Assembly (NCBI RefSeq): GCF_016808095.1
Contig: NC_068980.1
Location: 5,986,501-6,050,500 of the forward strand
Direction: 5' to 3'
DNA length: 64,000 nt
DNA from: Vigna angularis
Taxonomy: Eukaryota > Streptophyta > Magnoliopsida > Fabales > Fabaceae
The notes under the pieces are model-generated. The model did no database searches, was not told where the DNA came from, and saw only the letters and a list, made by a program, of their open reading frames with translations. Positions 22,561-33,577 of the stretch are shown here, in pieces (positions within the stretch are counted from its first letter, which is position 1; each line of letters opens with the position of its first letter). Both the position numbers and the translations under genes were made by a program.

Positions 22561-23977
22561 ATGACATTTTTTTCCTTCTTCGTTCTGTTATTGCTGTCTC
22601 TTACTTTTTCAGGTTTGCTATCATTCACAACCTAGTCAACTTTTTTACTTAACAGATTGTATAATTACATGTATTGTTGTGGCTGTGGAGTTATCTCTTT
22701 TCTGTATATTCTGATGATTTTTTATGATTGTGTTTTTCAGATTTGTTTGTGCAAATCCAAGGCTTTAATTTTGGAATCAACTACGGGCAATTGGGCGACA
22801 ATCTTCCATCTCCCTCTGATGTGGCTGTTCTGATAAAATCTCTGAAAGTTTCTAAAATCAAGCTCTATGATTCTAATCCAGATATTCTATCTGCATTCGC
22901 CAATTCAGGTGTGGAATTCATAGTAGGAACGAAGAACGAGGATCTGCCTAGTTTGAGAGATCTTTCTAATGCTCAGAGGTGGATTCAGCAGCATGTTCAA
23001 CCTTATATTTCACAAACTAAAATCACTTGCATAGCTGTCGGAAACGAGGTTTTCGACTACAACAACCCTCAGCTCACAGCAAGTCTTCTTCCTGCAATGC
23101 AAAGTATGTATAATGCTCTGGTTAGCCTTGGACTTGCACGGAAGGTTACTGTTACTTCTGCTCATTCTTATAATGTTATAGCCTTTTCATTCCCTCCTTC
23201 ATCTGGGGCGTTCAAGCAAGATCTAATACAGTATATTCAACCCATTCTTAGTTTTCATGCTCAGACCAAATCACCCTTTTTCATTAATGCTTATCCCTTT
23301 TTTGCATTCAAGGGAAACCCAAATCAGATTTCCTTAAACTATGTGTTGTTTCAGCCTAATTCAGGGTCTATTGATCCAGTTACCAATTTACATTATGATA
23401 ACATGTTGTTTGCTCAAATTGATGCTGTCTACGCTGCTATTAAAAAACTGGGCCATGCTGATATTGAAGTAAAGATTTCAGAGACTGGTTGGCCTTCTAA
23501 AGGTGGTCCTGATGAAATTGGTGCAACACCACAGAATGCAGAAATATATAATAGCAATCTGTTGAAGAAGATAGAACAGAAACAGGGCACTCCTGCAAGG
23601 CCTTCTGTTCCGGTTGATGTTTTTGTTTTTGCACTTTTCAATGAGAATTTGAAACCTGGTCCTTTATCTGAGAGAAACTTTGGTCTCTATTATCCTGATG
23701 GAAACCCAGTTTATAACATTGGATTAGAAGGTTATGTCCCAGAAACGACTGGGGAGTCCTACTCTAAATCTAAAGTAAGTATACACAACAGAAATTCAGT
23801 CACTTTAACTGTTAAAAGTTTCTTCACTTTCTGATTTTGAAAATTTTTAAAGTGGATGTCTGTTCGTTAATTAATGTATCTAATGCTCTCTTTTCTATTG
23901 TCATGCAGGTGCTGTCCATCAATTTTGTCTGCATATTTGCATTTTTGTCGTTCACTTGGGAGCTTTTAAGGCACTGA
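22561..23977 (+). CDS. GH17 endo-1,3-beta-glucanase, copy 1 (GPI-anchored)
   Basis: Exons 22561-22612, 22741-23774 and 23909-23977 join in phase to 384 residues. Exon 1 is a signal peptide starting MTFFSFFVLLLLSLTFS. Exon 2 holds the GH17 barrel: GINYGQLGDNLPSP, the acid/base Glu in CIAVGNEVF (about residue 120) and the nucleophile Glu in KISETGWPSKGG (about 265), ending near NFGLYYPDG..VYNIG. Exon 3 encodes VLSINFVCIFAFLSFTWELL, a hydrophobic tail that looks like a GPI-anchor signal. There is no C-terminal CBM43/X8 domain. The predicted protein hydrolyses beta-1,3-glucan (callose) at the cell surface or plasmodesmata. If intron 2 is retained, the frame reads through to a stop at 23834 and yields a soluble form without the anchor. 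It is one of a tandem pair with 31155-32767; the proteins are about 95% identical by eye. Confidence 0.95.
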
Positions 23978-24084
23978 TAAGGAATATAACAAAACAAATA
24001 ACTTTATAGAATTCATTCTTTTTGTCATCATAATCTGTCTAATTGGAAGGTATAGGATAATTCAAATTCATCATCAAATTCTAA
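23978..24084 (+). other. 3' UTR region of glucanase gene 1
   Basis: Immediately downstream, AAGGAATATAACAAAACAAATAACTTT is shared by both gene copies (32768 onward), consistent with a conserved 3' UTR. No clear AATAAA. Confidence 0.5.
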
Positions 24085-24232
24085 GGAGAACGAATCCACT
24101 TAGTTATGTGAAAAGTGGAGGGTTGATTTATGCAGAAGGGTGGTTTGAATATTTTGTTTATAATTGAATATTCATGAAACACTATAATTAATAAATATTC
24201 CTTTTTTTCACTACTTGTTATTAGCTATTATA

Positions 24233-24273
<41 letters not shown>

Positions 24274-24457
24274 AAGAATATATGTTAAAAACACTTTTCT
24301 GGAAGCACTAATGGCATAATGCTTGAAACATTCACCAACTTATATTAGAAATAATACAGTGTTTCTCTGTTTTAGAATTTAAAAGTAACTTTTGGATTGG
24401 GAATCTTATGATTGGCAAGCACCAAAGAAGAAGATTTTGCAATTTTTAATTTGTCAA
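24085..24457 (+). repeat. Duplicated 3' flank of glucanase unit
   Basis: Homologous to 17985-18355. Contains a (TA)n run at about 24236-24270. Homology stops near 24457, where the second unit carries about 3.6 kb not found in the first. Confidence 0.75.
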
Positions 24458-27400
24458 ATGCAAAATTTTTCCATACTTAACTTGAGTTTTCTTGGTGAGT
24501 ATTGATTTTAACTATATTATTTGAAAGGTTCTTTAATAGAAGAATTCTTTATAGTACTGCTTTTTCCATTAAAAATTATTCTTAACTCTTTTGATCAATG
24601 CCTTCCAAATAGAGTAATGTTAGATTCTCTTTCAAATTCTCTTGCAAATCTTTCCACTACTTTACAAAGAAAGTGTTAAAGTATTAAAAATATATATAAA
24701 ATATCGAACAAGTATAAAGTATTATATACAATAGTTAAATATGTTATTTTTAAAGTTGTCTTTATTTCTTACACTTTCAAATTGATAAATTCAATTATCC
24801 AGTTTTTGAAAATATGTAATTTGATTTTTTTTTACTTAAAAAAATATTTAGTGATAGTTTTATATTATCACAAAATTGATAGAAGGATTGATTCATATGA
24901 TTATTGGATTTATTATTTCTTTATATTTAAATTTAACATTTATTTACAGCTTTTTACCGAGATAAAATTATTTTTAAAAGTTTAAGGATTGAATTTATTA
25001 ATTTTAATATCATTGACAAGTTAACAAAAAAATATAAAAACATAAAAATATGCTTAACCCTAAGTAGAAGAATGGGATATTGTTAGTTATTTAGTAGTCA
25101 TTTTTAAAATTATATGTCAATATTTTCTTAAAGTTAAGATTGCTACAGAAAATAATATGCTCTATATTTTCAGTTTTTCTTTTCATTTATTTGTGTTTGT
25201 AAAGTAAAATTTAAGACTATATATTAATTATTATTTTATCAATTATAATACTCCTTATATATTGCACTCAGTAAATTAAGATGATATTACAATAAAATTG
25301 AAAAAAATAAAATAAAAAATTGAACAAAAAAAGTAAAAGTTAAATAAATAAATAAACTAAAAAAATGTTGATAGTATCTCAAAAGAAAAAAAAATATTGG
25401 CACCTACATTAAAAAATTAAAGACTCCTTGATAGTTTGCAAGTTGACATTGATATAAATTTGTGAGAAGATAAAATGAACAAAGTCAAATATTCTCTTAA
25501 AGTTGACCAAGATGTTTGACATTTGCATCATAAAAAGAATTGCATATTCGTTTCATACTACACAACATTTTGAAAAGTTCTATAAGAAGATAAAATGAAC
25601 AAGGTTAGATCAAGATGTTAGCTCCTATGAAGTGTTTTATGGAAAAAACAATAAAACGACAAGATATTTTTTTACCTAAATGTAGAGATTAGTTGCGAAT
25701 TTGATTTGAAGAAGTTTTCCAAATAAGGAATCGACGATGAAAAGAGTAGCTTTCCAAAAAGAAGTGGCTAGAAATATATTTAAAACTTATCATCAAAATT
25801 TTTTTGGAGAATTTTATAAAATAAATTTTGTGGAGAACTATAAAATGTATTTTTTTTCAATTTAACATTCCCATTTAATACTTGTTATAAAATATAAATA
25901 GACTTAAGATTCACATTCCTAACTACAACTTTACATTCATTTAGATACTGTAAAATATTAAATAATAAATATATAATAAATGAAAAGGAGAGCGTAAGAT
26001 AATAATTTATCCTTCATTTTCATTTCTTTTCTTTTTCTGTTTTTATGCCTTCACGCAATCTTATTCCTTATTTCTTTTTCACTCAAACTCACAACACTCA
26101 TTTCTCATTTGTTTTAGAAATCAATCACACCACTTTGTAATTGGAAAGCTAATGAACGTTTTGAACAGATTGGATTTTAAAACAGTGTAAGTTTTCATAT
26201 ATTCTATAAAATTCTTTATCTCTTAATTTCATGATGTTTCTGAATTTCTGTTTTATTTGGATAACTTTATCTAATTTAGTAACATTGTTTTTTAAATTGT
26301 GGAAGTTTAATTTAGAGGAAGAGACAATATCAAAGTAAGAGAAGTTAGTAAAAATTGATAAATACTACTTATTGAATTGTGGTAGTAATAATGGTGTGAT
26401 ATTAAATTTTATGGTGTAATGAATTGACTGAGCTAAGGTTAGTTTGATTCCTTTCTTTGAATTTATATTGATGCATATGTTATGAGTGATGGTGAAGAGA
26501 GGGTGCAATTGGTGAAATGATGAATTTATTTTAGTGAAGTGATACACTTTGTTTGGTTTTTATTGTTTGAACAGCATAATCCAAGTAAATTGATTTATAA
26601 TGTATAAGCATTGTTACTTGAACCTGTCTAGGTTTGTTTTGCATTAAATTGAACTTTGATGGCATGATTGTTAGGTTGTTCTGTTGAATTATTTTTCTTC
26701 TTTGTGTTGATTGGAATATTTGTAATGTAGCTCTTAAAGAAACATGATTGGGTAAAGTAGAATTTTAGGTTTGACATGTTTCAAATTGGTACATTGGTAT
26801 ATTCAAACTTTTTTTATATAAAAAAAGATATGAGTCTCTATATGGCATGATAAAGTCTTGAAATAATTTGGATATACCAATGAACTAGTTTAAAACACAC
26901 TAAAACAGTTTTTACCTGTTACAAGGTCGAGCGATACCATGGAACTGCTAGGTACTCAAAAGTCAGTGGTTTCAGTGGTCCAAGGTGTCGGACACCACTC
27001 TAGGACTGTTGAAAGTGGTCCAAGGTGTCGGACACCACTCTAGGACTGTTGAGCTTCAAGTCAATGAGCTCCAAATATTATAGTGCTAGGTGCAAGTTTT
27101 GAGTATTGAGCGCCAATTTATCACTAAGCTTTCTTGGCAAAATCACGATTCTCGCTTTGTTAACTGTTGAATCATACTAAAATTTTGATTGTTAGTTTTA
27201 GATTGGAAATATCCAAATATTATGCTAATGTAAAAGAAAATAGATAATAAATTATTAACATTTAAATTGAAATTACTAATATGTGAATATACTATGAGAT
27301 TAGTATGAATTGAAGTAAGACATGTATGTAAAACATTGTTTGATGATTTAAGATTATAAGATAATTGTAATTGGTAAGTTATGGTGTGAATATGGTTAAT

Positions 27401-28050
27401 GTAGTGCCTTCCAAGAAGGAAATATTGTATTGATATGATGTTAAAAAGTATATTCTCAAATATTTTCAAAGAATATCTTAACTCTCTGTTAATATCTTAC
27501 TCATGTAGAAAAAAATATTTAGTTATAAGTATTGAAAGAGATTTTTACGACTCTGCCAGAGATTTCCATGGAAAGATCAGTCACAAAATAGGCTGAGTTT
27601 CTAGTGTTTTTACTTTTGAATTTCTAATCCATTTTCATGCTTAATTTATGGGAGTTATTAATTCATATACAAGTCAATCATCCTGTCTCTTTCAATTCTT
27701 ACATTTTATAAAAAGTTACTAAAATTTTCAAGAATATATGAAACGTTTAGTTTCATTTAATAATTTTATAAAATTATAAAAAATTAAATAAAAAGATTTA
27801 AATATACTCTTCCAAACAGTATGGTTGAAATCCAGGCGAAAGTTATAGAAGAATGAATTTGTTTTGCATTGATGGCTGAAAAGTGGAAATATCAGAGAAA
27901 GGTGAAACCATCTCTCTGAAACGCGGGAAGCGGAGTGCCCAAAACCCAAACAATATTAACGCGGAAACACGTGCGGCGTCTGAAGGTGATGCTGACGTGT
28001 CAACGTGCTTTAGGAGAGAAGGTGCTTAACACATGGACCATTTTATTTTT
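24458..28050. other. Sequence specific to second duplication unit
   Basis: Between the landmarks GATTTTGCAATTTTTAA (24437-24456) and CAATTAATTATCAAAC (about 28065) this unit holds about 3.6 kb where the first unit continues directly (18340-18380). It is AT-rich. An island at 27900-28030 has G-box-like ACACGTG and GACGTG words, and there is a 40-bp duplication at 26974-27052. I recognise no gene and no transposon termini, so either insertion here or deletion in the other unit is possible. Confidence 0.5.
26974..27052. repeat. 40-bp tandem duplication with internal palindrome
   Basis: The unit from AGTGGTCCAAGG to GGACTGTTGA occurs twice (26974-27012 and 27014-27052). Each contains GGTGTCGGACACC, a perfect 6-1-6 palindrome, inside GTGG...CCAC. 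Confidence 0.85.
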
Positions 28051-28111
28051 TAACAATCCCAATATCAATTAATTATCAAACGATAATTAATTAATAACTA
28101 TTTAGTTAGTG

Positions 28112-28630
28112 ACACTTGGGTTTTACAAATTATCTAATTATAATACTTGCATTTTATAAGTTAACATTAAAACAAACTTGTATTTTACAGTTATTGACAA
28201 AAAAAAAATTGAGTTTTCAAGTCATAATTAGGAAAAAGACTTACATTTTACAAGTCTTTAAAAAACTTGCATTATACAAGTCATCATGAAAAAAAGTTTG
28301 CATTTTACAAGTTGTTACAGAGAAAAAGATATGTATTTTACAAATTATTATGAAGAAAAAAACTTGCATTTTACAAGTCATTATTGAGAAAAAAAAAACT
28401 ACATTTTATAAGTCATTATCCAAAAAACAAGTTTGTGTATTACATGTCATCATCAAGTAAAAGACTTGCATTTTACAAGTCATTATTGAGAAAAAAACTT
28501 ACATTTTACAAGTATCATAGAAAAAAAATTTACATTTTATAAGTCACCATTAAGAAAAAAATTTTATTTTACAAGTAAATATTGAAAAAACAAAGTTACA
28601 TTTTATAAGTCATCATTAAAAAAAGTTACA
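28112..28630. repeat. Minisatellite, ~33-bp unit ACTTGCATTTTACAAGT
   Basis: About fifteen variants of ACTTGCATTTTACAAGTCAT followed by an A-rich spacer with GAAAAA. Each unit carries the inverted pair ACTTG...CAAGT. Units are diverged, and several are complete matches to one another (for example about 28361 and 28464). It is absent in full form from the equivalent place in the first unit (18420-18880). Confidence 0.85.
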
Positions 28631-28739
28631 TGGAAAATCGTGCTAAATGCTTAAATAAGGCAGATCACATCAAATCAAATATAAAATAATAAATGAAAAA
28701 TAATAATTATGTCAAGGTTTGATATATGTATTAGCAGTA

Positions 28740-28990
28740 AAACTATATTTATATTTCAAAATTAAGCAATAAATTTTCTATTTTAAAATAAAAAACAACA
28801 CAATCTTATATTTTTTCTGAAAATCAACACCTTTCCTTCTTTACATGATTAATATATCTCTATATATTTAAATATTAAAAATCTAATTTAAAATTAATTG
28901 ATAATGCACTCTTACATTTTTCCAAAAAGAAAGCTTTCAATTTTACATATTTTTTATTTGAGAAATATATGATTATATTATTGTTTAATT
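28740..28990 (+). repeat. R1 repeat, copy in second unit
   Basis: Contains TTCAAAATTAAGCAATAAAT, ACAACACAATCTTATAT, ATATTTAAATATTAAAA and TTTGAGAAATATATGATT in the same order as 20760-21070. It lacks both the central 300 bp and the long (TA)n array. Confidence 0.7.
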
Positions 28991-29279
28991 TAAGAATAAA
29001 AAATATATATGATCATGAAAGAAGGTGCACGAAATATATTGAGCTTTCTTGCACAAAAGATAAATTTGTACTGTTATTTAATTTAAAAATAAAAATGTCA
29101 TTTTATTATTAAGTTCACATATAATATGAAGACTTTCTTAACTTGTCGTAAGCTCTTTTTTAATCAGGTTTTAGTAGATAAAATATCTTCATATAATATG
29201 GATTCTAAGTTTTAAGATTAAAGATATTTGAATAATTTTCATTTTTAACATTAAAAAAAAACAAAAAACTCTCAAACAT

Positions 29280-29940
29280 TTACTCACCTCCCTCATTCTT
29301 CTCAACCTTTTCTCTTTCATCCCTCTCATTCCAAGATTTTCTCTGTCATTCATATAGTAACTTCAATTGAAAAAAATCAGAAACACTCGTTGTTAGACAA
29401 TTTCTTATAAAAAAATGATTTTATAATGAGTTTTTATTTTATAATTTTTGTCTTATCTCCTTTTATCTAATTTTTACAAGCATAATGACATAGGAAAGAA
29501 TTGGTAATTGGTCTAGAAAAAATAAAAAATACTCGCTGTTAAACAATTTCTTACAAAAAATGATTTTATAATGAGTTTTCATTTTATAATTTTTGTCTTA
29601 TCTAATTTTCACAAGCATAATGACATCAAAGGAATTGGTAATTGGCCTGGAAAAAATAAAAAACACTCACTGGCCTGAATGGTTTTTTTTAGAGATGATG
29701 ATTCAACATCTGTAGATTATGAAATTAGAGAGGTTAGTGAAGATGATGAAATTGAAGAGATCTTGAATGAACCTTTGCTTGAAGGCGAATATGTCAATGA
29801 CTCAATTCTTTACAAAGACAAATTGTTTAACAACGAGTGTTTCTGATTTTTTTCACTTGGAGCTATAGTAGAAATGACAGAGAAAATGTTAGAGTGATAG
29901 AAATGAAAAATAAATAGTTGAGAAAAATGATTTTACCAAC
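29280..29940. mobile_element. DNA transposon remnant with ~100-bp inverted ends
   Basis: 29295-29403 and the reverse complement of 29821-29935 match over about 100 bp (landmarks CAGAAACACTCGTTGTTAGA, GTGAAAAAAATCAG-like and TTTTCTCTGTCATT). The interior has a direct duplication of about 147 bp (29384 and 29531 starts). A 29700-29820 stretch encodes DDDSTSVDYEIREVSEDDEI and ILNEPLLEGEYVNDSILYKD without a stop, perhaps a transposase or captured remnant. The element is absent from the matching place in the first unit (about 21190-21290), so it arrived after duplication or was lost there. Confidence 0.55.
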
Positions 29941-31048
29941 TAAAAAAATAAACATACGCTAGCAAGCCCCTTGTACAAATTAGATTTAATTTTATGTGCT
30001 TTATATAACTTAAATAATTAACATGATTTTCTTGATTTAATATTATCATGTTAGATAATCACATTAATCACATCATGTTATATAAAGCGCTTACAGAGAA
30101 GAAAACAGTTGCTATCATGTACACAGTTTAGTTATATTATTTAATCATTAATGAGATCTGACACGAGGATATAATACAAAATATCACGGAATTCAGATTT
30201 TATGTTGATTCTTTTGGTTTGTATATTTAAGTACCATTATTTATATTAACATTGATGGTTTAAAATATATTGATTTTTTTTCTAAATATAACAAAATGAA
30301 TATATTTTAAAAAGTATAAAGAAAAAAAAAATAGAAGAGAATCTGAATTCAATGTTCACACACATTTTTTTTAAAGAAAAAAAAGGACTAAAAGAGAACT
30401 TAAATAATTAGGCCCAGTCAAAACAATCGTGATTTATTCTGAAATTTATCATTTATATCAAGAAAAAATATGTGTAATGGATAAAACAATATTACAGAAA
30501 AGTTTTTAGAAATTAATGCATGAAAAATTTCTGCTAAATTTTTTAATTTGTCGTCTAAGCAGAATTTTTATTTAAAAAACATAATCTCATCTCCTCAAAA
30601 TACTATTTGGAAAAATTTAGCTGAATCATAATTAAATTATGATTAGAAAATCATGATTATTTGTAAATATTATTTGTTAAGAGATAGATATACCAAATAA
30701 GAGAAATATATGTTTTAATATTAAGTCTTTTATAAGAAGAAAAAAATAACCTTTTTACTATAAGTTCCCTGAAAAAACAAAAAATGAAAATTGGAAGAAT
30801 GAGACAGTAGTAAAAAAAGTCAACTTGATAAACAGATATTTTATATGTAGTTGGAAACATGCCAATTTTCACGAAATATTGAATAAAATCTCGTTACGTC
30901 GGCGGTGTTGCTAAGATTGTTGCTACCGATGCAAGGGTTTATGGGATTAAAGAAAACATAAAATATTGTCATAAAAAAAAAAAATCTGAGAGAGAAAAGC
31001 AAACTGCATTTCCTAGTTTCCACATAAAAACAGAACAGGTTTGTTGTG
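29941..31048. repeat. Upstream part of duplicated glucanase unit, copy 2
   Basis: Patchwise homologous to 21280-22455, as described there. A/T-rich and non-coding. Confidence 0.65.
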
Positions 31049-31056
31049 TATAAATA
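31049..31056 (+). promoter_or_regulatory. TATA box, glucanase gene 2
   Basis: TATAAATA about 99 bp before the ATG, in sequence homologous to 22440-22560. Confidence 0.75.
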
Positions 31057-31154
31057 TAAGGTAACTCTGCTAAGATGCAATTTGCAAAGCTTGAATCTTC
31101 AACCTGGAAGCTTAGTGGTCTTGATTAGCTGTTATACGCAGTATCAGATCAACA

Positions 31155-32767
31155 ATGACAACTTCTTCCTTTTTCTTGGCTTTGCTCTTGCTGTCTCTTG
31201 CTTTTTCAGGTTTGTTATCATAGAGAGCAGAGAGTGAAAAGATTGTACAATCACATGAATTGTTTTGGAGTGGTCTAATTTCTGGTTTTCTTCACAATGG
31301 ACCATTCTTAACTGTGATCAGAATATTATACCTTAATTTAGCTTTGGTATTTTGTCAATTGGGTTTGAGTATCTATTCTCCTACCTCTATATATTATAAG
31401 CTTTTTTGGTAATCTGAATTATTGTTTCTCCAGTGTTTCTCAATTTTCTCTACAGTTTGACTTTCTTAAAGGTTTCTTTTTATCTTCTATTGTTATCTCT
31501 TTCCTGTATATTCTAATGATTTTTATAACCATGTTCTTCAGATTTATTTGTGCAAATCCGGGGCTTTAATTTTGGAATCAACTACGGGCAAGTCGGGGAC
31601 AATCTTCCATCTCCCTCTGATGTGGTCGTTCTGATAAAATCTTTGAAAGTTTCTAAAATCAAGCTCTATGATTCTAATCCGGATATTCTATCTGCATTCG
31701 CCAATTCAGGTGTGGAATTCATAGTAGGAACGAAGAACGAGGATCTTCCTAGTTTGAGAGATCCTTCTAATGCTCAGAGGTGGATTCAGCAGCATGTTCA
31801 ACCTTATATTTCACAAACTAAAATCACTTGCATAGCTGTCGGAAACGAGGTGTTCGACTACAATAACCCTCAGCTCACAACAAGTCTTCTTCCTGCAATG
31901 CAAAGTATGTATAATGCTCTGGTTAGCCTTGGACTTGCACAGAAGGTTACTGTTACTTCTGCTCATTCTTATAATGTTATAGCCTCTTCATTCCCTCCTT
32001 CATCTGGGGCGTTCAAGCAAGATCTGATACAGTATATTCAACCCATTCTTAACTTTCATGCTCAGATCAAATCACCCTTCCTTATTAATGCTTATCCCTT
32101 TTTTGCATATAAGGGAAACCCAAATCAGATTTCTTTGAACTATGTGTTGTTTCAGCCTAATTCTGGGTCTATTGATCCAGTTACCAATTTGCATTATGAT
32201 AACATGTTGTTTGCTCAAATTGATGCTGTCTATGCTGCCATTAAGAGACTGGGCCATACTGATATTGAAGTAAAGATTTCAGAGACTGGTTGGCCTTCTA
32301 AAGGTGGCCCTGATGAATTTGGAGCCACACCACAGAATGCAGAAATATATAATAGCAATCTGTTGAAGAAGATAGAGCAGAAACAGGGCACTCCTGCAAG
32401 GCCATCTGTCCCTGTTGATGTTTTTGTTTTTGCACTTTTCAATGAGAATTTGAAACCTGGTCCTTTATCGGAGAGAAACTTTGGTCTCTATTATCCTGAT
32501 GGAAACCCAGTTTATAACATTGGATTAGAAGGTTATCTCCCAGAAATGACTGGGGAGTTTGAGTCCAAATCTAACGTAAGTATACATTCAGTCACTTTAA
32601 CTGTTAAAAGTTTCTTCACTTTTTGATTTTGAAACTTTCTAAAGGGGATGTCTGTGTCTATTTATGTATCTAATGCTTTCGTTGATATTGTTATGCAGGT
32701 GCTGTCCATCAATTTTGTCTGCATATTTGCATTTTTGTTGTTCACTTGGGAGCTTTCAAGACATTGA
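31155..32767 (+). CDS. GH17 endo-1,3-beta-glucanase, copy 2 (GPI-anchored)
   Basis: Exons 31155-31209, 31542-32575 and 32699-32767 join to 385 residues. The order is the same as in copy 1: signal peptide MTTSSFFLALLLLSLAFS, GH17 barrel with CIAVGNEVF and KISETGWPSKGG catalytic Glu motifs, then a separate last exon VLSINFVCIFAFLLFTWELS, a likely GPI signal. Intron 1 is longer (332 bp) than in copy 1 (128 bp). Exon 2 has exactly the same length, 1034 bp. Intron-2 read-through would end at 32626 with a tail that differs from copy 1 by a three-codon in-frame gap. Substitutions are mostly single conservative changes, so both copies look functional. Expected to cleave beta-1,3-glucan at the cell surface. 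Confidence 0.95.
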
Positions 32768-33088
32768 TAAGGAATATAACAAAACAAATAACTTTGTAGA
32801 ATTCATTCTTTTGTTAGAGGTGAGGAAAATTTTAATATTGTCCATATAATTTTTTATTCACAAGTGTTGATATCTATTTTCTCTTTACATTACAATTTCT
32901 GTAACTGTTGGAAACTGGTTACCGTAAATGATGAAACTAAAGTTAGTTTGGTGTAGTTGTCTTTTTAATCCTTTGGTTGGAAGAAAAGTAATTCAGCTGG
33001 TGAAGCTCTAATGATTAATGTTTATATTATGATAGGAAATTAGTAATGATGAGGGGCATAACTAGATGTGAAGTCTGGAAAAAAGAAT

Positions 33089-33577
33089 TCAAAAGTGTAT
33101 TTGATTCCATGAAGTTATTCTTTGACTTTTTGACAGTACTATGCTAAATAAGTAATCGAAGCAGAAGCACAGGGTGTAAAAGATTGTGGCTAAATGGTAT
33201 CTCTTTATGCAGAAGCTGTCAAATGCTGTCCAATTAGTGCTAGTGCATGCACCATGTGGACTATGGTGACCCTGTAACGACCCCCAGAAAACCTTATTTT
33301 CTTCACCGTCTCCATTAAAAAAATGGTGATGGGTCTCCACCTTCCTTATCTGCCACTTGCAATCATGCATGTGAATCTTCTGGTGAATGAAATTCTCCTT
33401 GTCTTCAGCTATACAAAAGTCCAATTTCTGTTTTATCAAACGTGAAAGAAAGCCCTCAGGTTCCCTCTTGACAGATAACCCAACCCTGTGAATTTTGTCC
33501 TTCTTTCTCAACCTTATCTCATATGTGCCTTCTCTTTCCGCCATATAACCCTCTCTACCATCCTTTCTTTCAATCAT
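33089..33577 (-). CDS. Hypothetical ORF, doubtful
   Basis: An open frame of 162 codons from ATG at 33577. The N-terminal half is charged (Lys/Arg/Glu-rich), with HDCKWQIRKVETHHHFF in the middle and an aromatic-rich hydrophobic C-terminus, FYTLCFCFDYLFSIVL. I recognise no domain. It is longer than most chance ORFs here and lies in a locally GC-richer patch, so it may be a small gene, a gene remnant or part of a non-coding RNA. No clear TATA or splice signals were identified. Confidence 0.2.
   Translation of the reverse strand: MIERKDGREGYMAEREGTYEIRLRKKDKIHRVGLSVKREPEGFLSRLIKQKLDFCIAEDKENFIHQKIHMHDCKWQIRKVETHHHFFNGDGEENKVFWGSLQGHHSPHGACTSTNWTAFDSFCIKRYHLATIFYTLCFCFDYLFSIVLSKSQRITSWNQIHF

Noticed and set aside
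22728..23834. Single-exon reading of glucanase copy 1 with start at 22728
   Set aside because: That start codon is TTG inside the intron end. The true start is the ATG at 22561 with a spliced signal peptide; the same applies to copy 2 at 31550.
28112..28630. CRISPR-like array
   Set aside because: Regular units with short spacers, but both units and spacers are A-rich and drift in sequence; the context is a plant nuclear genome and there are no cas genes. It is a minisatellite.
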